From NCBI GenBank assembly GCA_947487745.1, contig CANKXQ010000112.1:1-5252 (forward strand): a stretch of 5,252 bases of DNA, written 5' to 3'. A model generated the notes under the pieces. That model had not been told where the DNA came from. It ran no database searches and saw only the letters and a program-made list of their open reading frames with translations. The translations under genes were made by a program, and so were the position numbers. The stretch comes from Spartobacteria bacterium (GTDB taxonomy: Bacteria > Verrucomicrobiota > Verrucomicrobiia > Chthoniobacterales > Terrimicrobiaceae). The number at the start of each line of letters is the position of its first letter. Positions within the stretch are counted from its first letter, which is position 1. This document shows positions 1 to 5,252 of the stretch, piece by piece.

Positions 1-75
1 GGGCTGGACGGCGGCGCCGCCGGCCGCCCCCTCAAGCGCATAGCTGAGTTGTTGAACGCGCCCGAAACGCTTTAA
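1..75 (+). CDS. C-terminal end of an unidentified protein (partial)
   Basis: An open frame runs from the window edge to a TAA at 73-75 and gives 24 residues, GLDGGAAGRPLKRIAELL followed by NAPETL. The tail looks like an amphipathic helix with leucines and alternating charges, and the codons are GC-rich like the neighbouring genes, so it is plausibly the true end of a plus-strand gene. Its stop overlaps the pyrC stop on the opposite strand: TTAA at 72-75 supplies both. There is no room for a terminator between the two genes. The fragment is too short to assign a family. The main alternative is that the frame is open by chance in GC-rich DNA. Confidence 0.45.
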   Translation, partial: GLDGGAAGRPLKRIAELLNAPETL

Positions 76-1348
76 GCCGCCAGCGTCCAGACCGTCTCGC
101 CTCTTACGATGGTGCGGACGGCCCGGCCGCGCCAAGTGTGGCCGTGGAAGGGCGTGTTTTTCGAGAGCGAGGCGGATTGGTTTTTATCAAAAGTCCAATC
201 CCGCTTGGGATCAATGAGCACGACATCAGCCGCCGCTCCACTGGAGAGCGTGCCGCGATCCAGTTTGAGAAGAGCGGCGGGCTCGGAGGTGAAGAGGGCA
301 ATGAGACGGGGTAGGTCGATCGCTTGCCGTTTGTGGACGAGGATATCGTGGAAAATGGCGAACTCGGTCTCGAGGCCGGTGATGCCGAAGGGAGCGTGGT
401 CGATCTCGACCTCCTTCTCGTAGGAGGCATGCGGCGCGTGGTCGCTACACAGGATCGTTAGTGTGCCGTCGGCGATGCCTGCGATGATCGCCTCGATATC
501 CTCCTGCGTGCGCAGGGGCGGGTTCATTTTGAAATTGCTGTCGAAGGCCGCGAGTGTGGCATCGGTGAGCGCGATGTGGTGCGCGCAGACTTCGCCGGAG
601 ATTTTGACACCCCGGGCGCGGGCTTCGCGGATGAGGCGCACGCTGCCGCCGGAGCTGATGTGTTGGCAGTGGATCGGCGAGTCGCAGAGTTCGGCCAGCA
701 TGATGTTGCGGGCGACTATCATTTCCTCGCCGGCGCGGGGCCAGCCGGGCAGGCCGAGGCGGAGGCTCCACTCGCCCTCGTGCATGATGCCGTCGCCGAC
801 GATCGAGTAGTCCTGGCAGTGGTCCATGACGGTGAGTCCGAACATACGGGCGTATTCCACCGCGCGGCGCATGATTTCGTTGTTCTGGATGCAATGGCCG
901 TCGTCGGTGAGCGCGACCACTCCGGCATTGAAAAGCGATCCGACGGGGGCGAGTTCCTCGCCTTTCAGTCCCTTGGTGATCGCCCCGGTGCAAAGAACAT
1001 TCACACAGGCTTCGCGCGCGGCTTTTTCCTTGATCCAAGTGATCGTCGCGGCGCTGTCGGCCGAGGGATTCGTATTCGGCATGGCGACGACGGTGGTGAA
1101 TCCACCGGCCGCTGCGGCACGAGTGCCGCTGGCCATTGTCTCTTTATGCGATTGGCCTGGCTCGCGGAGGTGGACATGGATGTCGATGAGACCTGGAGCA
1201 ACCACCAGACCAGCGGCGTCGATGGTCTCGGTCTCCTTGCCCGGCATGGGGTCGATGATTTTGCCGTCGGCGATCCAGAGGTCGGCGGTTTCGTCACGGT
1301 GGTTGGCAGGGTCGATGATGCGGCCTTTTGCGATGCGGGTGATTTTTT

Positions 1349-1352
<4 letters not shown>
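72..1352 (-). CDS. pyrC: Dihydroorotase, class I
   Basis: A 426-residue zinc amidohydrolase that cyclises N-carbamoyl-L-aspartate to L-dihydroorotate, the third step of cytoplasmic de novo UMP synthesis. The amidohydrolase signature DIHVHLREPGQ places the HxH metal pair at H59 and H61. D151 (in LTDDGH), H178 (HCQD), H231 (CQHISSGG) and D304 (CSDHAPH) complete the expected metal and catalytic set. The substrate-binding MNPPLR segment is at 276-281. The use of an aspartate at D151 as bridging ligand and the length of about 425 residues indicate class I, the Bacillus/Aquifex type, rather than the shorter E. coli type. The ATG overlaps the pyrB stop as ATGA, so translation is probably coupled. 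Class I enzymes often assemble with the PyrB chain (known for Aquifex), and the fixed pyrB-pyrC order fits that. The frame is complete, with no missing key residue. A non-catalytic pyrC paralogue is unlikely because all ligands are present. Confidence 0.96.
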
Positions 1353-2280
<928 letters not shown>

Positions 2281-2284
<4 letters not shown>

Positions 2285-2844
2285 GGTTTGATGACGACGA
2301 CCGAGTCGGGCACGCCGTCGAGATTTTCGAAGCGGACGCGGATTTTTTCCTCCCGCGAGGTCGGGAGGTTTTTGCCAACATAATCGGGCCGGATGGGAAG
2401 TTCCCGGTGGCCGCGATCCACCAGCACGGCGAGTTGGATTGTGGAGGGCCGCCCGAACGAGGCCAAGGCGTCGAGCGCGGCGCGCGTCGTGCGGCCGGTG
2501 AAAAAAACATCATCGACAAGAACAAGCGGGCGGGCGTCGAGGTCCACCGGCAGGTCGGTGACTTCGAGCGCGGTCACCTTGCCACGGGTCGAGAGGTCGT
2601 CCCGGTGCATCGAGATGTCCAGCGTCCCCAAATAGGGACGCACACCTTCGATTTTCTCGATGTGGTCGGCGAGGCGACGGGCCACCTCCACACCACGCGT
2701 GGGAATTCCCGCAAGAACGATGCGGCTGGTCGAGTCGTGGCGCTCGACGATCTCGTGGGCCATGCGGCGAATGGCCTTTTCGATGGCCTCGCTGTCCATG
2801 GCTGTCTTGGGGGTGTTATCGGATGTGTTTTTTTCCTCAGTCAT
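2281..2844 (-). CDS. pyrR: Bifunctional pyr regulator / uracil phosphoribosyltransferase PyrR
   Basis: A 187-residue type I phosphoribosyltransferase of the PyrR family (Bacillus PyrR is about 180 residues). PyrR binds pyr mRNA when charged with UMP and lowers expression. Many members also make UMP from uracil and PRPP. Recognisable segments are GIPTRG (46-51), DISMHRDDLS (76-85, matching the PyrR-type YRDDL region), the PRPP-binding signature VLVDDVFFTGRTTRAAL (108-124) and VDRGHRELPIRPDYVGKNLP (142-161), which is strongly diagnostic for PyrR. The first 16 residues are polar and look like a non-conserved extension. M16 is an alternative start, but ATG 2844 has AAGGA just upstream (short spacing of 2-3 nt) and is preferred. 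The gene is first of the coupled pyrRBC set and overlaps pyrB by ATGA. An RNA hairpin resembling its own target sits immediately upstream (2853-2870), so autoregulation is likely. A plain uracil or hypoxanthine phosphoribosyltransferase is less likely. Confidence 0.93.
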
Positions 2845-2852
2845 TTTCCTTC

Positions 2853-2870
2853 GCGGCCTCGCGGGACCGC
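2853..2870 (-). promoter_or_regulatory. PyrR-binding RNA hairpin at the pyrR start
   Basis: The minus-strand RNA GCGGUCCCGCGAGGCCGC folds with pairs G2870-C2853, C2869-G2854, G2868-C2855, G2867-C2856, a bulged U2866, then C2865-G2857 and C2864-G2858, closed by the loop CGCGA. The 14-nt core at 2855-2868 fits the Bacillus PyrR-binding consensus ARUCCNGNGAGGYU at all defined positions except the first and last. There A-U is replaced by G-C, which keeps the pair. The candidate Shine-Dalgarno AAGGA (2847-2851) starts one base after the stem, and the GAGG in the hairpin (2857-2860) is an alternative. No U-tract follows, so this looks like a translational switch, as described for mycobacterial PyrR, rather than a terminator-based attenuator. 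The match is seen directly; the mechanism is inferred. Confidence 0.72.
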
Positions 2871-2894
2871 CTTAAAGGGCAGGCTGTTGGTTTT

Positions 2895-3125
2895 TCAGGC
2901 TGGAGCCGTGTTTTGCTCTTTGAGTGATTTTGCCCGGTTGCTTCTCCAACTGGAGCGGTATTTTAAAATCCAGTCGAGCAGGGCTTTTTCAAATCCAATA
3001 TCGCGACCGATCTTTTCGCTTTCGATCCATTTGTGGCGCAAGATTTCATCTCGTTCGGCGAGGAATTCTTTATACAGGACGGAGTTTGTGACTAAATCTG
3101 TCGATTCTGTTTGAGGAGGGTTCAT
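2895..3125 (-). CDS. Small hypothetical protein, 76 aa
   Basis: I cannot assign a function. The protein is soluble and highly charged, with no signal peptide or membrane segment. Its core, about residues 18-62, reads as two helices: YKEFLAERDEILRHKWIESE, then a turn IGRDIGFE (39-46), then KALLDWILKYRSSWR (47-61). The H31-K-W...S-E...G-R-D-I-G...A...D-W-I pattern looks like a conserved family rather than a chance frame. I have an impression of similar short proteins in other bacteria, but no named domain that I can state safely. The ATG at 3125 is preceded only by a weak AGAGA. It lies on the same strand as pyrRBC, ending 50 bp before pyrR, and probably shares their transcript. Its codon use resembles the pyr genes less clearly, being somewhat more AT-rich. 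Confidence 0.68.
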   Translation of the reverse strand: MNPPQTESTDLVTNSVLYKEFLAERDEILRHKWIESEKIGRDIGFEKALLDWILKYRSSWRSNRAKSLKEQNTAPA

Positions 3126-3136
3126 TGATCTCTGCT

Positions 3137-3168
3137 TTAATAGGCTACTAGGCGGGGTGGTTTGTCAA
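3137..3168 (-). promoter_or_regulatory. Candidate promoter for the small gene and pyrRBC
   Basis: On the minus strand a perfect -35 hexamer TTGACA (3168-3163) is followed by TATTAA (3142-3137), 12 bp before the small-gene ATG. The spacer is 20 bp, longer than the optimal 17, so either the -10 is imperfectly placed or an activator is needed. It is the only good -35 in the gap between the small gene and the IS. It lies about 27 bp from the IS end. Confidence 0.42.
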
Positions 3169-3187
3169 ATCTTATTCTGGGGTGGTT
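3154..3187. repeat. Direct repeat GGGGTGGTT x2, 25 bp apart
   Basis: The 9-mer GGGGTGGTT occurs at 3154-3162 and 3179-3187 (AACCACCCC on the minus strand). The two copies bracket the candidate -35 TTGACA, with the second copy directly abutting it inside the spacer. The 25-bp period is about two and a half helical turns. A transcription-factor site is possible. Two copies of a GC-rich 9-mer could also be chance. A related GGGTGGT is found in the right IS end (4916-4922). Confidence 0.35.
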
Positions 3188-3194
3188 AAATCAA

Positions 3195-3214
3195 CCCTAA
3201 TCATTACGATCGCC
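3195..3214 (+). repeat. Left terminal inverted repeat of the IS
   Basis: CCCTAATCATTACGATCGCC reading inward. It matches the inward-reading right end at 16 of 20 positions, including the uninterrupted AATCATTA block. Mismatches are at positions 4, 13, 16 and 18. Confidence 0.8.
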
Positions 3215-3434
3215 TATTTCAGCAACCGGTGCCTTCCAGTCATTGGCCATTGCTCGAAAAAACTTCCGCTCCCCTCTGGAAAATTTCTCTTTTCGGCGCG
3301 GAAAGTTGACCTCCCAGCGGCCTCGCAGCTTGAATTTGCGGCTTTTTCACGGGCTTGCGCCTTCGCGGGACAAAGGCCTCCCGCCCCGCTTGCCGCAGGG
3401 TGGCGTTTTTTGACTTTGAGAAGAATCCTGCCGT
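3215..3434. other. Non-coding IS segment behind the transposase
   Basis: About 220 bp between the left terminal repeat and the transposase stop holds no convincing gene on either strand. The open frames across it are low-complexity shadows. It contains a stem-loop GCGGGA/TCCCGC at 3365-3384 and the start of the hairpin described at 3421-3445. It has no poly-T tract suited to termination of the transposase transcript. It might be a remnant of a longer element or a structural sub-terminal region. Confidence 0.5.
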
Positions 3435-3445
3435 TCAGGATTCTT
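3421..3445. other. Perfect 10-bp inverted repeat across the transposase stop
   Basis: AAGAATCCTG (3421-3430) and CAGGATTCTT (3436-3445) are exact inverted copies around a 5-nt loop, and the transposase TGA (3435-3437) lies at the loop/stem border. No T-run follows in either direction, so it is not a classical intrinsic terminator, but it may protect the 3' end or slow polymerase. Two further perfect palindromes follow at once, GCAGGTCGACCTGC (3446-3459) and GGCAGGCCTGCC (3468-3479). Confidence 0.5.
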
Positions 3446-4865
3446 GCAGGTCGACCTGCGGCTCCTTGGCAGGCCTGCCGGGCTTTCTCTTTGGATAGTG
3501 ATCCTGCAAGAACAGCCGCCACCACCGCATTGACGCCTTGGGAATAAATATCCGCGCTCTTGTGCGGTGGGCGTGGCTGCTGATCTTCACCGGCACCGTG
3601 AGCCAGAATCGAATGAGCGTGCGCACCGTCCATCCTTGTTGATCGGCGTCCAGGAGCAGGATTTTCACCGCCATGAGCAAGTTGAAGGAAAGAGCCCCGA
3701 GCGCGTAATAGAAGGCATTCGCATCGCTCGAGAGGCAGGGCGGATGGTGCAGGTCCATGTCACCGAGCACCTGATGGAATCCTTGCTCCCGGGCTCCCTT
3801 GAGGCGGTGCTGCTCGAACACAAGACGCGCTGCCTCCGGCTCGTGAATCCTTGTTTTTTGCAAATCCCCGCCTCCCACCACATACGCGTAGCGCCAGAGC
3901 AAATCCCCGCCATGGGCCGCCTTCCAACGCACCACTGCAAACACCTGCCCCCTCTCGCAGGCCTCGCCCGGCAGATGCTTGATCCACCCGTATTGCTCAT
4001 GCACCGCCTCGCCATTGCGTCCCACCGCATCCCTCACCGCGCTCCACTCCTTTTCGGGCATCTCCGAGGCGAGCGCATCGAGCTTGTCGGTCCACTTGTT
4101 GTAACTCACCGACCAATTCCAGCCCCGGGTGTCGAGCAGGTTGAGGTATTTTCCGGCACTCGAAGCACTGTCGGCGTAAAAGTGCACGCTGCCAACCTGC
4201 TCCTCCCAAAGCGAGGCGGTGGCCTCCAGCGTGGAGGCAAGCTTCTCGCTCGCATCGCGGTTCCCCGGACCCCACTCCGCATCCGCCAGAAAAGGCCCAA
4301 CCCACAGTGTCTGCCAGGAGTAGGAAAGCTCGCCTTTGTAATTCATCTCCGTTCCTTGAAATTTTCGACCCCCGACCTCGATCTGCGTGTCGTCGAAAAA
4401 GACCTCCAGTTTTCCGTCGCGCCGGACCCTTGAGGATTTGGCCTTGAGCAGAACCCAGCCGACGAACTCCCGGGTGATGCGCCAGAGTTCAACGAGTGAG
4501 GCGGCGTTCTGCGCGCGCAGCCACTCGCCGAGCGTGGACTCGTCGGCCCACCGATCCATGCCCACCAGACGCCCGAGAGCCTTGTCGGTTCCAAGCCGTC
4601 CGGCATCGCTCAACGAAATGCCGCCGCTGCAAAAACTGAACACAAATTGGGCGACAATGGCCTCCGGAGAAAAACCCCGGCTTTTGTCTCTGCGGGGGTC
4701 GATGAAGGGGGCGTTTCGAATCTTGTCCCAGAGCCCGAAGTCCTTTGCCAGAGCGTCAACGACGAGCTGACCACCATGGGAGGTGGCGCATGAGGCGTCT
4801 TGGAGAATTTTATCTATGTGGGAGCTTTTTTTGGAAAAGAAACGAGGCATGACTAATAACACCAT
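3435..4865 (-). CDS. IS1380-family transposase
   Basis: A 476-residue DDE transposase (DDE_Tnp_1_4-like) that would cut and join the ends of its own IS. The N-terminal part (about 26-118) carries the family pattern of a GG-containing start, a helical region, GGISLSDAGRLGTDKALGRL and the STLGEWLR-type segment (110-116). The catalytic fold follows: first Asp in VFFDDTQIEV (D158 or D159), then the NYKGELSYSW strand (175-184) and second Asp in FYADSA (D232). The likely Glu is E360 in GAREQGFHQVLGDMDL, followed by the conserved SSDANAFYYALGALSFNLL helix (379-397). All three residues and a full C-terminus suggest an intact enzyme. The start is uncertain: ATG 4865 gives MVLLVMPRFF, while ATG 4850 gives MPRFF. 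Neither has a clear Shine-Dalgarno, as is common for poorly translated transposases. The neighbouring pyr genes are functionally unrelated. Confidence 0.9.
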   Translation of the reverse strand: MVLLVMPRFFSKKSSHIDKILQDASCATSHGGQLVVDALAKDFGLWDKIRNAPFIDPRRDKSRGFSPEAIVAQFVFSFCSGGISLSDAGRLGTDKALGRLVGMDRWADESTLGEWLRAQNAASLVELWRITREFVGWVLLKAKSSRVRRDGKLEVFFDDTQIEVGGRKFQGTEMNYKGELSYSWQTLWVGPFLADAEWGPGNRDASEKLASTLEATASLWEEQVGSVHFYADSASSAGKYLNLLDTRGWNWSVSYNKWTDKLDALASEMPEKEWSAVRDAVGRNGEAVHEQYGWIKHLPGEACERGQVFAVVRWKAAHGGDLLWRYAYVVGGGDLQKTRIHEPEAARLVFEQHRLKGAREQGFHQVLGDMDLHHPPCLSSDANAFYYALGALSFNLLMAVKILLLDADQQGWTVRTLIRFWLTVPVKISSHAHRTRARIFIPKASMRWWRLFLQDHYPKRKPGRPAKEPQVDLQES

Positions 4866-4916
4866 AACGGTGCTATAAAGTAAAGATGTTTTTCACCACT
4901 TTTTATTTTTTTACTG

Positions 4917-4936
4917 GGTGGTCCTAATGATTCGGG
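4917..4936 (-). repeat. Right terminal inverted repeat of the IS
   Basis: Reading inward on the minus strand from 4936: CCCGAATCATTAGGACCACC. It pairs with the left repeat at 16/20 positions. It lies 51 bp upstream of the first transposase ATG, so any transposase promoter must be in or beside it. I see no clear -35/-10 pair there. Confidence 0.8.
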
Positions 4937-4966
4937 CTAACTTCCCCCTAAATTTTTTATAACCCA

Positions 4967-4993
4967 TTGGCATAGAACAAAAGTGCGTATAAT
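4967..4993 (+). promoter_or_regulatory. Possible upstream promoter with consensus -10
   Basis: TTGGCA (4967-4972) and a perfect TATAAT (4988-4993) are separated by 15 bp, shorter than ideal. It would start a transcript about 70 bp before the partial transposase. Consensus-like hexamers arise easily in AT-rich DNA, so this is weak. Confidence 0.28.
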
Positions 4994-5032
4994 TGTAGCA
5001 AGTAATTTTTACTTATTTTCTATTTTTTACAC

Positions 5033-5060
5033 TTGACACTATGTTTTTGTTCGATATTTT
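5033..5060 (+). promoter_or_regulatory. Candidate promoter of the second transposase
   Basis: Perfect TTGACA (5033-5038), a 16-bp spacer, then TATTTT (5055-5060). The predicted transcript would start only a few bases before the ATG at 5069, giving a leaderless or near-leaderless message. This agrees with the absence of a Shine-Dalgarno before that ATG. Confidence 0.42.
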
Positions 5061-5068
5061 TGTAGCAC

Positions 5069-5252
5069 ATGTTTGTTCAAGCCACCAAATCTCGCAAAAA
5101 CGGCAAAACCTACACCTCCCATCTCGTCCGCGAATCTTTTCGCACTCCCAACGGCCCCCGCTCCCGCACCATCTGCAACATCTCCAAGCTCCCTCCCGAA
5201 GTCCGCCACCTCATCACTTCCGCTCTTTCCGGCAAAGCCACCCTTCAAGCCG
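5069..5252 (+). CDS. N-terminus of an IS4/IS1634-type transposase (partial)
   Basis: An open frame from ATG 5069 runs off the window after 61 codons. It starts MFVQATKSRKNGKTYTSHLV, continues through a PNGPRSRTICNIS stretch, and reads SKLPPEV at residues 43-49. A short N-terminal beta-hairpin with a KNGKTY block, an LVRESFR-like strand, an R-rich RSRTI strand and a KLPPEV turn is the usual opening of COG5421/IS1634-like DDE transposases. The catalytic residues would lie further downstream and cannot be seen, so integrity is unknown. No Shine-Dalgarno precedes the ATG. It diverges from the IS1380 transposase and shows no relation to it in sequence, so it marks a second, separate element. The family call rests on pattern recognition only. 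Confidence 0.62.
   Translation, partial: MFVQATKSRKNGKTYTSHLVRESFRTPNGPRSRTICNISKLPPEVRHLITSALSGKATLQA

Larger units (their letters stand above)
3195..4936 (-). mobile_element. IS1380-family insertion sequence, complete
   Basis: A 1742-bp element bounded by 20-bp imperfect inverted repeats and holding one full-length transposase on the minus strand. Length, a single transposase gene and termini starting with CC fit the IS1380 family. The ends resemble, in their first bases, what I recall of the ISEcp1 terminus. The exact boundary could be one base further in, at 3196 and 4935. The flanks (ATCAA on the left, CTAAC on the right) share no exact 4-5 bp duplication, which the family normally makes. 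This suggests an old insertion, mutation, or recombination between copies. No passenger gene is visible. The element lies just upstream of the candidate promoter of the pyr transcript. Confidence 0.8.
4937..5068. other. AT-rich intergenic stretch between two mobile elements
   Basis: There is no gene in these 132 bp, which are clearly AT-richer than the surrounding genes. Visible structure: the inverted repeat AAGTAA/TTACTT (5000-5005, 5009-5014) and the 8-mer TTGTAGCA repeated directly at 4993-5000 and 5060-5067. Candidate promoters are listed separately. The left end of the second IS should lie here, but with its right end outside the window I cannot place it. Confidence 0.6.

Noticed and set aside
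2845..2894. Terminator-based pyr attenuator of the Bacillus type
   Set aside because: The 50-bp gap has no T-tract and is too short for nested antiterminator and terminator hairpins; only the PyrR-binding hairpin is present.
3154..3187. CRISPR-like array
   Set aside because: Only two short repeats with a 16-bp gap and no cas genes.
3182..3633. Open frames on both strands across the non-coding IS tail (121 and 139 aa)
   Set aside because: They are alanine/arginine-rich, cross the IS boundary or overlap the transposase, and show no family pattern or start signal.
3567..4433. 288-residue plus-strand open frame opposite the transposase
   Set aside because: Antisense shadow; rich in H, R and P with no motif. 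The minus-strand transposase explains the region.
5039..5248. Minus-strand frame of 69 aa opposite the partial transposase
   Set aside because: Low-complexity G/A/D-rich antisense frame. The plus frame has a transposase N-terminal pattern and an upstream promoter.

Overview
The window carries a compact pyrimidine-biosynthesis operon on the minus strand (pyrR-pyrB-pyrC, 2844 down to 72), preceded by a small gene of unknown function. Next to it is a mobile-element zone (about 3195 to the end) with a complete IS1380-family insertion sequence and the first 61 codons of a second, unrelated transposase. The genes are GC-rich with dense, overlapping packing. The style of the pyr operon, the small protein and the transposases would suit a Verrucomicrobiota-type (PVC) bacterium. 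This is an impression from protein style, not a demonstrated assignment.

Layout from left to right. Positions 1-75 hold the C-terminal end of a plus-strand gene whose TAA stop overlaps the stop of pyrC, so the two genes converge inside the tetranucleotide TTAA. Positions 72-1352 encode class I dihydroorotase (pyrC), 1349-2284 the catalytic chain of aspartate carbamoyltransferase (pyrB) and 2281-2844 the uracil-sensing regulator PyrR, all on the minus strand. Each of the two internal junctions is an ATGA overlap, which implies one mRNA and translational coupling. A 76-residue hypothetical protein (2895-3125, minus) lies 50 bp upstream of pyrR. A candidate promoter is at 3137-3168.

The most informative regulatory feature is an RNA hairpin at 2853-2870, in the short gap just before the pyrR start codon. 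It matches the PyrR-binding consensus known from Bacillus. Its only two deviations from that consensus form a compensatory G-C pair. It abuts or contains the candidate Shine-Dalgarno sequences, and no U-tract terminator follows. This points to translational repression of the whole coupled operon by PyrR-UMP, rather than Bacillus-type transcription attenuation. PyrR would sense UMP, and PyrB and PyrC carry out the second and third steps of de novo UMP synthesis.

The IS1380-type element spans about 3195-4936 (1742 bp). It has 20-bp imperfect inverted repeats (16/20 identical), a full-length transposase (3435-4865, minus) with recognisable D, D and E residues, and about 220 bp of non-coding DNA behind the transposase. 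I see no target-site duplication. From 4937 to 5068 the DNA is AT-rich with no gene. It contains candidate promoters for the second transposase, which starts at 5069 on the plus strand and is cut by the window edge.

I do not see evidence for an undescribed multi-gene system. The findings worth following are the PyrR site at the pyrR start, the small protein at the head of the operon, and the repeats around its promoter next to the IS.
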